Positions 17,406 to 27,773 of a stretch of DNA of 64,000 nucleotides are shown here, in pieces. The stretch spans positions 62,001-126,000 of the forward strand of contig JAEWJT010000009.1 of the NCBI GenBank assembly GCA_023386345.1, read 5' to 3'. This DNA is from Bacillota bacterium (lineage in GTDB: Bacteria; Bacillota; Clostridia; Tissierellales; Sedimentibacteraceae). The first letter of the stretch is position 1. Each line of letters opens with the position of its first letter. The notes under the pieces are model-generated. The model was given only the letters and a program-made list of their open reading frames with translations, made no database searches and was not told the origin of the DNA. The position numbers and the translations under genes were made by a program.

Positions 17406-19331
17406 ATGAAGGATGAGAAAATTTTTGCACAGCTTATTATTGAGCGTGTAAAAGATAATTATAAAAAAATAGAAATTGAAGTTAAATCAAATTTTGATCA
17501 GAATAAAAAGTATGATTCGTATAAAATACCAGAAAAAATTTCGATTAAGAAAAATGCTTCTAATTTTGTTTTGCCCCAAAAACAAGAAAAACATAATATC
17601 TCTCTTGAAAATGATATATTTGCTGAAATTGAGATTGAGGGCAACGATAATTTATATAAAACTGACAATATTTCTCAGGCAATAAAATTAGAAGTAGTAC
17701 AAGAAAAAAAGGAAAATTCTCAAGATTTTGAAAGAGACGAAAAGCGTGAGCTTTTTCTTGCAATGCGTGATATTGCAAGAGCTAATAATTCGGCTTATTT
17801 TCTAAATACTAAATTTTACAATAAACAAGTTCAACACGAAAATTCAAAGATTTTTTATAAGCAAGCGCAATTTATGAAGGATTTTGAGGATGATTATGAT
17901 AAGATAGTTCCTTTTTCTTCGTATTTTCCTTACTATCAATCTATGAATTATGAGCAACTTAGAACATATTTTACTTGGCGAACCAAAGTGAGGCAAGGGA
18001 ACATTGAAAATAACTCTCTTTCTTATGCTTTTATTTATATTTATGAGTTACTTAATAATATTGGAATTGATAACGCAGTTGAGGGACTTGATAAAATAGT
18101 CTTTTTTTGGGAAAGCTTTAAAAAGTTTGATATGACTATTGATAAATATTTAATAAAGTGGATAAAGGATTATTATATCTACTATGAATTGCCTAATTCA
18201 TTTAAGGATTTTCTTTTGAAAAATGAATTGCAAAGTCATTATCCAGATATAGCATTTTATGAATCTGAAAATAATTGCGATTTTCAACATTTATGCAGTA
18301 TTTCAAAGTATAATATTAAGAAATCTGCTTTTTACGATGAAGAAAAACAATTAGTTATGGATTGTGCTGATTTTGTGATTAGTAAATTGAAAAATTTATT
18401 TGCAAAATCAAGCTTGGAATTTGATAATTTAATTTTTCAGACATCTAAGAGTAAATTTGAGTGGATACCTTTTGAAGGAGCCTTGTTTTATCAACATTTG
18501 AAACAGCCGAATAGACAAATAATATTTTCTAATGATGAGGTATACACATATAATCAAAACAAATGCTTGCGTAGTATTTTTATTGCAAGAGATAGTGGGA
18601 AACAGTTACTTGCGTATATTTTTAAGCAGATGGAAGTTGTTTTGCGAAAGGTTACTAACTATAAGTTTAAAATTACAGCTAATTTGAACATGATTAACAC
18701 TGAAACCTTACTAAAACTCGGTGCACTTGGTATTTCTATTGAAAAAGTAGTTACTGATGCTACTTTGGAATTTTATTCAGATAGAAATAAAACTGTTGTT
18801 ACTGTAGATGAGTCAGCACTTAATAAGATAAGGAAAGAGTCATTGCAAACGCAGGAAAAGTTAAGTATACCTGAAAATGAGTTTGAACAAATCAAAATTT
18901 TTACCATTAACGATGAAAGTAATATATTAGAAATGAAAAAAGAAGATTTAAAAAATAGAAATGAAAAATCACTATTATTGGAAACTTCACTAACAAATAA
19001 TACAAAAACAGTTTTGTTTGAAGCTTTAGATATATCTAAAGCTAGCGAAGAAATAATTTCTACACAGCAAAATCTATTAGCTCAAAATGATGTATGGTCA
19101 AGCTTTAAGAATTTATTGAGCGAAATAGAATTAAAAGCACTTGCCATTATTTCACAAGATGATAGTGATATAAAGCAATTTGCTCATGAAAATGGACTTA
19201 TGATAGAGGTTTTGATGGATAGTATCAATGAAAAAGCCTTTGACAGTATAGGTGATAATGTTGTAGAAATAGATAATAGTATAAATATATATGATGAATA
19301 TAAAGAGAAAATAATGTATATGTTAGCTTGA
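17406..19331 (+). CDS. sngA: TerB-N/TerB-C protein, Shango SngA-like
   Basis: A 641-residue protein. Residues about 115-285 match a TerB-N domain (core YYQSMNYEQLRTYFTWRT and the following helices). The C-terminal 140 residues match TerB-C: WSSFKNLLSEIELKALAII, then FAHENGLMIEVLMDSINEKA and FDSIGDNVVEID. The N-terminal 110 residues are charged and probably disordered. TerB-type proteins were first tied to tellurite resistance, but TerB-N/TerB-C forms occur with DNA-processing ATPases and helicases. With the next two genes it matches SngA of the Shango anti-phage system (TerB-like, ATPase, helicase). Assignment is from architecture and memory of the system, not from a search. Confidence 0.75.
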   Translation: MKDEKIFAQLIIERVKDNYKKIEIEVKSNFDQNKKYDSYKIPEKISIKKNASNFVLPQKQEKHNISLENDIFAEIEIEGNDNLYKTDNISQAIKLEVVQEKKENSQDFERDEKRELFLAMRDIARANNSAYFLNTKFYNKQVQHENSKIFYKQAQFMKDFEDDYDKIVPFSSYFPYYQSMNYEQLRTYFTWRTKVRQGNIENNSLSYAFIYIYELLNNIGIDNAVEGLDKIVFFWESFKKFDMTIDKYLIKWIKDYYIYYELPNSFKDFLLKNELQSHYPDIAFYESENNCDFQHLCSISKYNIKKSAFYDEEKQLVMDCADFVISKLKNLFAKSSLEFDNLIFQTSKSKFEWIPFEGALFYQHLKQPNRQIIFSNDEVYTYNQNKCLRSIFIARDSGKQLLAYIFKQMEVVLRKVTNYKFKITANLNMINTETLLKLGALGISIEKVVTDATLEFYSDRNKTVVTVDESALNKIRKESLQTQEKLSIPENEFEQIKIFTINDESNILEMKKEDLKNRNEKSLLLETSLTNNTKTVLFEALDISKASEEIISTQQNLLAQNDVWSSFKNLLSEIELKALAIISQDDSDIKQFAHENGLMIEVLMDSINEKAFDSIGDNVVEIDNSINIYDEYKEKIMYMLA

Positions 19332-19449
19332 ATAAATAATTTATAAGGACAAATAAGATAAATAAAATATAAAATAATCACATAGAATAAAGTTTTAATT
19401 ATGAAAATATTATGTTTTAATTGCTACAAAAGAAAGGGGTAGAAATTCA

Positions 19450-20766
19450 ATGGAAAACCAAGTACCTAAGCGTTTAGCAAATATTTTAATAAATGCACTC
19501 AAGGGCGGAGTTGTGCCACGTGTTGGTCTTGAGTATATTACGGTAGGTCGTACTCAAGAAATTGCAGCTATCCTACACGATATTGAAATGATAGCGGATG
19601 GAAGTGCATCCTTTCGCTTTATTGTTGGCAAATATGGTAGTGGAAAGAGCTTCTTGCTGCAAACTATTAGAAATTATGCTACTGCTAAAGGCTTTGCAGT
19701 TGTAGACGCTGACCTTTCGCCAGAAAGGCGATTTGCTGGAACAAAGGGTCAGGGACTTGCTACATATAAAGAATTAATTCAAAATCTTTCCACAAAATCA
19801 AAGCCAGATGGAGGAGCTTTACCGCTAATTCTTGAAAAGTGGATTTCTGGTATTCAAGCATCTATAAAACTACAATCAGATGCTGATGGTGATGAGTTTG
19901 ACTTATTGGTTGAAAAGCAGATTTATGCAGTTGCAGGCTCGCTTGAAGGCATGGTAAATGGCTTTGAATTTGCCAAGGCTATCGTCGCTTATTGGCGTGC
20001 TTATCGCAATGATGATGTTACTATGAAGTCTAATGTATTAAAATGGTTTCGTGGAGAATATACCTCACGAAAGGAAGCTCGTGAAGACTTAAATATAAAT
20101 TTTATTGTTACTGATGAGACTTGGTATGACTTTTTAAAAATATTTGCCACTTTTCTAGTAGGTGCTGGGTATAAAGGTTTGCTAGTTGTTATTGATGAAT
20201 TGGTAAATATCTTTAAAATCTCAAATTCTATAACAAGACAGAATAATTATGAGAAAATTCTTACTATATACAATGATGTTTTGCAAGGAAAAGCAAAGAA
20301 TATAGGGTTTTTATTGGGAGGAACACCACAGTGCATTGAGGATAAGTATAAGGGAGTTTTTAGCTATGAGGCTTTGCGTTCAAGATTGTCAGAGGGTCAT
20401 TTTTCTACTGATGATTTAAAGGACTTATCTGCTCCGATTATACGCTTACAAATGCTAACACAGGAAGAAATGTATGTTCTTATTGAAAAACTTCTCAATA
20501 TACATACACTGCTTTATAATTATACATCTACAATAGGACATGAGGAATTAGTGTATTTTCTAACGGTTGAGTATAATAGAGTTGGAGCTGATACACATAT
20601 CACTCCAAGAGAAATAATACGTGATTTTATAGAACTGATAAATATTTTACATCAAAACCCAGATAAAAGTATGGCAGAAATTTTAGGAAGCAATAGCTTT
20701 GAGATGGCAAAGGGTGGAATATCAGATGAAGATATAAGTTCTGAGTTTGAAGAATTCGAAGTTTAA
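19450..20766 (+). CDS. sngB: BrxD-like P-loop ATPase, Shango SngB-like
   Basis: A 438-residue ATPase of the DUF2791 / BREX ATP-binding family. Walker A is GKYGSGKS (60-67), Walker B LLVVIDE (244-250), and a sensor-like strand IGFLLGGTP is at 285-293 with LRSRL following. The family is found in BREX (BrxD) and in Shango. It stands between the TerB protein and the helicase, with 118- and 146-base gaps and its own AAAGGGG ribosome site. Arginine is mostly CGT/CGC/CGA here, roughly 14 of 20, while nearby metabolic genes such as hutU use AGA nearly always. This supports acquisition by transfer. Confidence 0.82.
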   Translation: MENQVPKRLANILINALKGGVVPRVGLEYITVGRTQEIAAILHDIEMIADGSASFRFIVGKYGSGKSFLLQTIRNYATAKGFAVVDADLSPERRFAGTKGQGLATYKELIQNLSTKSKPDGGALPLILEKWISGIQASIKLQSDADGDEFDLLVEKQIYAVAGSLEGMVNGFEFAKAIVAYWRAYRNDDVTMKSNVLKWFRGEYTSRKEAREDLNINFIVTDETWYDFLKIFATFLVGAGYKGLLVVIDELVNIFKISNSITRQNNYEKILTIYNDVLQGKAKNIGFLLGGTPQCIEDKYKGVFSYEALRSRLSEGHFSTDDLKDLSAPIIRLQMLTQEEMYVLIEKLLNIHTLLYNYTSTIGHEELVYFLTVEYNRVGADTHITPREIIRDFIELINILHQNPDKSMAEILGSNSFEMAKGGISDEDISSEFEEFEV

Positions 20767-20912
20767 ATTAGAATAATATTATAATTAACGCCTTATAAAT
20801 AAAATTTATAACAAGATTGCTTAAATCTCTAGTATAAAATATAGTAAAATTAACATCAAAATATTTTATTAATGTATAAATTTTTAAAAGTGTTACAAAA
20901 CGGAGGATGTTT

Positions 20913-23105
20913 ATGAACGTTTTTAATAGATTAGCCCCTTTTATACAAGACTTTATTTATCAAAACAAATGGGAAGAACTGCGTGGTATACAGGTGGCTT
21001 CTTGTGAAGTGATTTTTGATAGTGATGATAATCTTTTGCTTTCATCTGGAACTGCATCTGGAAAAACAGAGGCCGCTTTTTTACCGGCTCTTACAGAGAT
21101 ATATAATAAACCATCTAAATCTGTTGGAATTATGTATATTTCACCATTGAAAGCGCTTATAAACGACCAGTTCAAGCGTTTGGAGAATTTATTAATTGAT
21201 TCAAATATTCCAGTATGCAAATGGCATGGGGACGCTTCAATGACTAAGAAGAACGCACTTATCAAAAATCCTGAGGGCTTAATACAAATTACACCTGAAT
21301 CGTTAGAAAGCCTTCTGACTAATAAACGTGGAGCTTGTATTCAGATGTTCTCAGATTTACGTTTCATAATAATAGATGAGGTTCACCAGTTTATGCGAGA
21401 CGCTCGTGGGGTACAGCTTTTGTGCTTGTTAGAAAGATTGCAAAAATTAATTGGTATAATTCCAAGACGTATTGGACTTTCTGCGACTCTTGGAGATGTA
21501 ACACTAGCACAAACTTGGCTAAATACAGGTACATATCGTAATTGTGCTGCACCTATAACTGATGAAGGAAAAAAACGCGTAAAACTGCATATAGAACGCT
21601 TTGTAAATCGACATGATGAACGTGATGGAGCTAATACTGGTGATATTAGTAATAGTGTTGGTACAGGCGGAGATATGGGTAGCAGGGAGCATTATGAATA
21701 CCTTTTTAAAATGACATTAGATAAAAAAACCATAATCTTTACTAATAGTCGTGAAGAAACTGAATTTATTATAGCAAATTTAAAAGAAATTGCTTTGAAA
21801 AACAAATCTCCTGATGTTTATCGTGTACACCATGGCAATGTTTCAGCATTTATTCGTGAAAGCACAGAGGATGAAATGAAATCTGCTGATGAAAAGATTG
21901 TTACTGGTGCAACAGTGACCTTGGAGCTTGGTATTGATATAGGATCGCTAGACCAAGCTGTTCAAGTAGGGTCACCTATGTCTGTTTCAAGCTTTGCACA
22001 GCGTCTTGGACGATGTGGCAGACGTGGACAGGTAGCTCAGATATTATTTACTTTCGTAGAAGATGTCAATGTTAATCCATCAGACACTTTAGGACCAATA
22101 AATTGGGATTTTATTAGAACAATTGCGATAATTGAGCTATATACAAAGGATCGTTGGATGGAGCCCATATATCCGCACAATCACGCATATAATTTACTAT
22201 ACCATCAAACTATGAGTTGTTTAAAAAGCAGTGGCGAGCTGTCGCCTGCTGGGCTTGCAGAGACTGTTTTGTCTTTGGGATGCTTTAAGCATATATCACA
22301 GGATGATTATAAATATTTATTGGGCTATTTGATAGAAATAGGACATTTACAACGTACAGAGCAAGGCGGACTTATAATAGGTCGTGAGGGTGAAAAAATT
22401 GTAAATAGTCATCATTTCTTAACTGTATTCATAGCATCAGAATATTTTCTTGTAAAAGATGAAAATAGAACAATTGGTACAGTGGATAAGATATATCCAG
22501 TGGGAATTAGATTTGCATTAGCAGGATTGACATGGGAGACAGTAGATGTTAATATAAAGTCAAAGGTTATATTTGTAAAAAGAGTGCCGGGAATTTCATT
22601 GGTTGATTGGAATGTAAATTTTGAAATTGAGTTACATACAACACTTGTAAGGAAAATTCGCAGTATTCTGCAAACAGATTTACAATATCCTTATCTAAGC
22701 GAAAAATGTCGTGAAAGATTGGTTGAAATTCAATATATTACAAGAAATAGTGGGGTTTTAGAGAATTTAGTTACACAGCTTTCAGATACAAAATATGCTA
22801 TTTTCCCATGGGTAGGAACTAGACAACTTTTTACACTCCATTATGCCTTATTACAGCGAAAAATAAAAAGCAAGCTGCCATTGATAGGCTGTGTATATTT
22901 AGAGGTGAACTTTAGTGGGACCGCTGATGAGCTAAAAGCTATAATTTACGATATATTAAAGTCTGATTTGAATTTATACGAATTACCATTGCCAGAAAGG
23001 GTAGAAATTAAAGGAAAATACAATGAGTTTATCCCTACGAAGTTGTTGAGAAAACAATTTATAGAAGATTACTTGGATTTTGAGGGATTAAAGATTTTAT
23101 TATAA
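20913..23105 (+). CDS. sngC: DEAD/DEAH-box superfamily II helicase, Shango SngC-like
   Basis: A 730-residue helicase. Motif I is SSGTASGKTEAA (about 44-55), motif II IIIDEVHQF, motif III GLSATLGD, then the second RecA fold with TNSREETEFI and motif VI QRLGRCGRRGQ. This is the Lhr/RecQ-like class seen in defence modules. The C-terminal 330 residues have no motif I recognise. ATG 20913 is preferred to ATG 20907, since GGAGG directly abuts the latter. As in sngB, CGN arginine codons are frequent. It is the last gene of the TerB/ATPase/helicase trio; a TTG-start gene for a membrane sulfatase follows 62 bases on and looks unrelated. Confidence 0.85.
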   Translation: MNVFNRLAPFIQDFIYQNKWEELRGIQVASCEVIFDSDDNLLLSSGTASGKTEAAFLPALTEIYNKPSKSVGIMYISPLKALINDQFKRLENLLIDSNIPVCKWHGDASMTKKNALIKNPEGLIQITPESLESLLTNKRGACIQMFSDLRFIIIDEVHQFMRDARGVQLLCLLERLQKLIGIIPRRIGLSATLGDVTLAQTWLNTGTYRNCAAPITDEGKKRVKLHIERFVNRHDERDGANTGDISNSVGTGGDMGSREHYEYLFKMTLDKKTIIFTNSREETEFIIANLKEIALKNKSPDVYRVHHGNVSAFIRESTEDEMKSADEKIVTGATVTLELGIDIGSLDQAVQVGSPMSVSSFAQRLGRCGRRGQVAQILFTFVEDVNVNPSDTLGPINWDFIRTIAIIELYTKDRWMEPIYPHNHAYNLLYHQTMSCLKSSGELSPAGLAETVLSLGCFKHISQDDYKYLLGYLIEIGHLQRTEQGGLIIGREGEKIVNSHHFLTVFIASEYFLVKDENRTIGTVDKIYPVGIRFALAGLTWETVDVNIKSKVIFVKRVPGISLVDWNVNFEIELHTTLVRKIRSILQTDLQYPYLSEKCRERLVEIQYITRNSGVLENLVTQLSDTKYAIFPWVGTRQLFTLHYALLQRKIKSKLPLIGCVYLEVNFSGTADELKAIIYDILKSDLNLYELPLPERVEIKGKYNEFIPTKLLRKQFIEDYLDFEGLKILL

Positions 23106-23167
23106 ATAAAAAAATATAATGAATATGCAACAAAAGTTAAAATATTTATATATAGAGGTAGCTTAAA

Positions 23168-25426
23168 TTGAAGAATAAAGTAAAAAATAGGTCAAAAAAT
23201 AAGTTTAATAATAATACGAAGTATAAAGCTAAAACAACTATAATTACTAAGACAAATAAAGTGAATAAAATAAAAACCAATATTAATGAAATAGTAAAAA
23301 ATATTGATATTAAAAAGGCAATACGTTCAATCTTGTTTTTCCCAATAAGCATTTTTTATCTCGAGCTTATTTTTAGGTTTTTTGGACTTAAGAAAAGTAT
23401 TGATGTATCAATAATATATTTATTATTGTACTCATCGATGCTTGGATTGACAGCTTATTTAATATGTACTTTTTTTGATGAAAAACTTAATAAAATCATA
23501 TCAAGAATTTTTATGATTCTTCTGTGTTTTATGGTTTGTGTTCAATTTGTTTATTATAAGCTGTTTTATACACCTATGATATTGTATTCGATTAGCGGAG
23601 CAGGGCAAGTAGCTGAATTTAGCGATATAGCAATTGAAGCAATAGCAAAAAATTTATTTATTTTATTGTTGTTATTTGTTCCTGTATTTGTTTTATTATT
23701 TAAAAGAACAAAAATAATATTTAATAAGATAATAATTAAGAAAAAATTGATAATTGCAGCATCTGTAATTTTACTTAATTTTATTATGTTTATTGTTTTA
23801 GCCATAGGTGGTAAGGATATAAACTCTGATTATGATATTTATTATGGTTCAAGTGTTCCAGATTTGCTTATCAATAAATTTGGAATTTTGAAGCTTATTC
23901 AAAAAGATTTAGGAAATATGGTTTTTAAAAATGAAAGTGATGATAAATCATCAGATTTGGGAAAATATGTTGATAATAATGATGAAACTGATAATATCAT
24001 TAATTTTATTGACGATAATGATGATAGCACTAATAAACCTAGTGACGGTGAAAGTAATCCTTCGGACGATGATAAAAATAATTATACCAAAGGTCTTAAA
24101 GCACTTGAAAAATATGGTATAGAAGCTATATTTAATAAAAAAGATTTAGCTGTGATAGGAAAAATTTCTGATGAGTTTGGCAAAGAACCCAATATTATGG
24201 CTATAGACTTTGATAAATTAATAGAAAATGAAACTGATAAAAACATAATTACAATGCACAAATATTTTTCATCAGTTGAACCAACAAATAAAAATAAATA
24301 CACAGGCATATTTAAAGATTATAATCTTATAATGATTACTGCTGAGGGCTTTTCGCATCTAGCCATAGATAAGGAATTAACGCCTACATTATATAAAATG
24401 GCTAATGAAAGTTTTGTATTTAATAATTTTTATACTCCTATATGGGGAGTCAGTACTTCAGATGGAGAATATGTAGCTTGTCAAGGTTTGATACCAAAGG
24501 CTGGGATTTGGAGTTTTTTAAAGTCAGGTGAAAATAAAAATTATTTACCATTTGTAATGGGTAGTCAATTTAAAAATCTTGGATATTCAACACGTGCATA
24601 CCATAATCATTCTTATAAATATTATGGAAGAGATATTTCTCACCCTAATATGAATTATGATTACAAGGGTGTTGGAAATGGACTAAAGATAAAGGATACA
24701 TGGCCTGAGTCAGACTTAGAAATGATAGACGTAACAGTGCCAGAATATATAAATGATGAAAAGTTTCACACTTATTATATGACTGTAAGCGGTCATAAAA
24801 ACTATACTTTCTATGGAAACTATATTGCTGGTAAGAATAAAGAACTTGTTGAGCATTTGGAGGCTTCAGAACCTGTAAAGGCATATTTAGCTTGCAATAT
24901 AGAACTCGATAAAGCTATGGAGAGTTTACTTAAACAATTAGAGGAAAAGGGGATTTTAGATAAAACAGTTATAGCTATAAGTGCTGACCATTATCCATAT
25001 GGCTTGGAAAAACCAGAGATGGATGAAATAGCAGGTCATAAGGTTGAAGAAAATTTTGAGCTATATAAAAATGCCTTCATCCTTTGGGCAAATGGCAGAG
25101 AAACTGTAGTAGTAGATAGACCATGCTCAAGCCTTGATATAATTCCTACTTTATCTAATATGTTTGGTTTGGATTTTGACTCAAGGTTATTGATGGGAAG
25201 AGATATGTTTTCAAATTCAAGCCCATTAGTAATTTTTTCAAATAGAAGTTTCATAACAGATAAAGTTATGTATAATTCAAAAACTAAAGAAATTACTAAT
25301 TTAACTGGGGAAGAATTAGAACCCGATTACATTAAAAATATGAATAAAATAGTTTCTGCAAAATTTGCTTTTTCAGCGGAGATATTAGATAGGGATTACT
25401 ATTCGTATGTATTTAAGTCAAACTAA
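23168..25426 (+). CDS. LtaS-like membrane phosphatidylglycerol/phosphoglycerol transferase (sulfatase fold)
   Basis: A 752-residue alkaline-phosphatase-superfamily protein. A basic N-terminus (about 45 residues) is followed by about five membrane helices (about 58-215), an acidic Asp/Asn-rich linker (250-295) and an extracellular sulfatase domain with MITAEGFSH, the putative nucleophile T430 in WGVSTSDGEY, and the metal site SADHYPYG. LtaS enzymes use a Thr in a TSD context to polymerise glycerol phosphate, so a lipoteichoic acid synthase or related phosphoglycerol transferase is likely. The start is TTG with AGAGGT upstream; no ATG fits before the helices. Its unusual Asp-rich linker distinguishes it from typical LtaS. 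Confidence 0.8.
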   Translation: MKNKVKNRSKNKFNNNTKYKAKTTIITKTNKVNKIKTNINEIVKNIDIKKAIRSILFFPISIFYLELIFRFFGLKKSIDVSIIYLLLYSSMLGLTAYLICTFFDEKLNKIISRIFMILLCFMVCVQFVYYKLFYTPMILYSISGAGQVAEFSDIAIEAIAKNLFILLLLFVPVFVLLFKRTKIIFNKIIIKKKLIIAASVILLNFIMFIVLAIGGKDINSDYDIYYGSSVPDLLINKFGILKLIQKDLGNMVFKNESDDKSSDLGKYVDNNDETDNIINFIDDNDDSTNKPSDGESNPSDDDKNNYTKGLKALEKYGIEAIFNKKDLAVIGKISDEFGKEPNIMAIDFDKLIENETDKNIITMHKYFSSVEPTNKNKYTGIFKDYNLIMITAEGFSHLAIDKELTPTLYKMANESFVFNNFYTPIWGVSTSDGEYVACQGLIPKAGIWSFLKSGENKNYLPFVMGSQFKNLGYSTRAYHNHSYKYYGRDISHPNMNYDYKGVGNGLKIKDTWPESDLEMIDVTVPEYINDEKFHTYYMTVSGHKNYTFYGNYIAGKNKELVEHLEASEPVKAYLACNIELDKAMESLLKQLEEKGILDKTVIAISADHYPYGLEKPEMDEIAGHKVEENFELYKNAFILWANGRETVVVDRPCSSLDIIPTLSNMFGLDFDSRLLMGRDMFSNSSPLVIFSNRSFITDKVMYNSKTKEITNLTGEELEPDYIKNMNKIVSAKFAFSAEILDRDYYSYVFKSN

Positions 25427-25569
25427 AAATAGATTGTTGTTTTGAGTTTAAAAATAAAATAAATAATATTCATAATTCAACAAATAAAATTAGTAAAACA
25501 ATATTAATAACAATATAATAAAAAGATAGAAAAAGACTTGAATTGATGATATAATTAAAAAGGATTGCA

Positions 25570-25672
25570 ATGCTAATTTCAAATTAAAATCTTGCTAGAA
25601 ATTGAATATAAAAATCCATAAATCCAAGACTTTTATATTCAATTTTTAGAGATTTTAGTTTGATATTAGCAT
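25570..25672. repeat. Palindromic intergenic element, copy A (long form)
   Basis: Outer arms of 22 bases (25570-25591 and 25651-25672, 20 of 22 matching) enclose an inner perfect 15-bp stem (25599-25613 with 25631-25645). The right end TTGATATTAGCAT and the left core AAATCTTGC-TAG recur in copy B at 28019-28074. It lies upstream of hutU and may also act as a terminator for the preceding gene. Confidence 0.65.
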
Positions 25673-25717
25673 AAAATAAAAAATTAACATACATTAAGCA
25701 ATATTAGGAGGATAAAA

Positions 25718-27742
25718 ATGGTAAATAATAGCAAAATATCAGATGCTATGACTATCAAATTAGACAATAAGCTTCCTGAATATCCTGTATTTAAAGAGGG
25801 AGTCAGAAGAGCACCGAAGCGTGAGCTTAATTTAAACGAAAGAGAAATAAAATTAGCTTTAAAAAATGCCTTAAGATACATTCCAGAGGAACTTCACGAG
25901 GTACTTGCACCAGAATTTCTCGATGAGCTTATGACAAGAGGAAGAATTTACGGATATAGGTTTATGCCGAAAGATAGAATTTATGGCAAGCCTATAGATG
26001 AATATAAGGGAAAATGCGTTGAAGGTAAAGCCTTCCAAGTTATGATGGACAATAACCTTGACCATGCAGTAGCTTTATATCCATATGAATTAGTAACTTA
26101 TGGGGAAACAGGACAGGTGTGTCAAAATTGGATGCAGTACCAGTTAATTAAAAAATATTTAGAGCAGTTGACAGATGAACAAACATTGGTTGTTATGTCC
26201 GGACATCCTATGGGATTGTTTAAATCTCATAAGACAAGTCCGAGAGTTACTATAACAAATGGATTGATGATAGGTATGTTTGATAATCCACACGACTGGG
26301 CAAATGCAACAGCTATGGGAGTGTCAAACTATGGACAAATGACAGCAGGCGGCTGGATGTACATAGGACCACAGGGTATAGTTCACGGAACATTCAACAC
26401 TATATTAAATGCTGGAAGAAAAGTTTTAGGAATAGCTGATGACGGTGACTTAGCAGGACATCTATTTGTGACATCAGGTCTTGGCGGAATGAGTGGTGCT
26501 CAGCCTAAAGCTATTGAAATAGCAAATGGAGTTGGAATAGTTGCAGAGGTTGACTATTCAAGAATAGTGACAAGACACGAACAAGGATGGGTAAGTAAAA
26601 TTAGCTCTAACCTAGAAGAAGTATTTGCAACTGCAAAAGAATATATGGATAAAAAACAGACTATATCTATAGCTTATCATGGAAATATAGTTGATTTGCT
26701 TGAATATGCTGTAAAAAATAATATAAAAATTGACCTTTTATCAGATCAAACATCATGCCATGCTCCTTATGACGGAGGATATTGTCCTCAAGGCTTAAGC
26801 TTTGAAGAAAGAACTGAAATGATAGCTAATAACAAGCAAAAATTTGAGGAATTAGTAGATGTATCTTTAAGACAACATTTTGCATTGGTTAAGGCTTTAG
26901 TTGATAAAGGAACTTATTTCTTTGATTATGGCAATGCGTTTATGAAAGCTTGCTTTGATGCTGGTGCTAAAGAAATAGCTAAAAATGGCGTTGATACAAG
27001 TGAAGGCTTTATTTTCCCATCATATGTTGAGGATATAATGGGACCTATGCTGTTTGACTATGGATATGGACCATTCAGATGGTGCTGTTTAAGTGGAAAA
27101 CCAGAGGATTTGAGAAAAACTGACCATGCTGCTATGGAAATAATAAACCCTGATAGAAGAGGACAGGATAGAGATAACTATATTTGGATAAGAGATGCTG
27201 AGAAAAACAAGCTTGTCGTAGGAACACAGTGCAGAATTTTATATCAAGATGCTTTAGGCAGAAGAGATATAGCTCTTAAATTCAATGAAATGGTTAGAAA
27301 TGGCGAAGTCGGACCAGTTATGCTTGGTAGAGACCACCATGATACAGGCGGAACAGATTCTCCATTCAGAGAGACATCAAGCATTTATGATGGTAGTAAC
27401 GTTACAGCTGATATGGCAGTTCAATGCTATGTTGGTAATGCCGCAAGAGGTATGAGTTTAGTAGCTCTTCACAATGGCGGAGGAGTAGGTATCAGCAAGT
27501 CAATCAACGGTGGCTTTGGTATGGTACTTGACGGAAGCGAAAGAGTTGACGAGATACTTAGAAAAGCTATTCCATGGGATACTATGGTTGGAGTATCAAG
27601 ACGTTCATGGTCAAGATGTGAAAATTCTATTGAAACAACTATAGAATACAACAAAATTACAAATGGCGAAGATCATGTAACTATACCATATGTAGCAAGC
27701 GATGATTTAGTAGAAAAAACTTTTAAAAATTATAAGAAATAA
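25718..27742 (+). CDS. hutU: Urocanate hydratase
   Basis: A 674-residue urocanase that hydrates urocanate to 4-imidazolone-5-propionate using tightly bound NAD as electrophile. Seen blocks include GETGQVCQNWMQY, MSGHPMGLFKS, the glycine-rich TSGLGGMSGAQPKA dinucleotide region, DQTSCHAPYDGGYCPQG and the C-terminal GRDHHDTGGTDSPFRET. It is of the longer clostridial type (about 670 residues against 550 in Bacillus). AGGAGG precedes the ATG. It opens a same-strand run with ftcD, hutI and fchA. Histidine ammonia-lyase, which makes urocanate, is not in the window. Confidence 0.96.
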   Translation: MVNNSKISDAMTIKLDNKLPEYPVFKEGVRRAPKRELNLNEREIKLALKNALRYIPEELHEVLAPEFLDELMTRGRIYGYRFMPKDRIYGKPIDEYKGKCVEGKAFQVMMDNNLDHAVALYPYELVTYGETGQVCQNWMQYQLIKKYLEQLTDEQTLVVMSGHPMGLFKSHKTSPRVTITNGLMIGMFDNPHDWANATAMGVSNYGQMTAGGWMYIGPQGIVHGTFNTILNAGRKVLGIADDGDLAGHLFVTSGLGGMSGAQPKAIEIANGVGIVAEVDYSRIVTRHEQGWVSKISSNLEEVFATAKEYMDKKQTISIAYHGNIVDLLEYAVKNNIKIDLLSDQTSCHAPYDGGYCPQGLSFEERTEMIANNKQKFEELVDVSLRQHFALVKALVDKGTYFFDYGNAFMKACFDAGAKEIAKNGVDTSEGFIFPSYVEDIMGPMLFDYGYGPFRWCCLSGKPEDLRKTDHAAMEIINPDRRGQDRDNYIWIRDAEKNKLVVGTQCRILYQDALGRRDIALKFNEMVRNGEVGPVMLGRDHHDTGGTDSPFRETSSIYDGSNVTADMAVQCYVGNAARGMSLVALHNGGGVGISKSINGGFGMVLDGSERVDEILRKAIPWDTMVGVSRRSWSRCENSIETTIEYNKITNGEDHVTIPYVASDDLVEKTFKNYKK

Positions 27743-27773
27743 TAATTTAAAAGGTAAGTGGAAAATAATAAAA

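Noticed and set aside
17406..19331. Tellurite-resistance gene, because of the TerB-type domains
   Set aside because: The TerB-N/TerB-C form together with an ATPase and a helicase fits DNA-processing and defence modules; no TerC/TerD partners are present.
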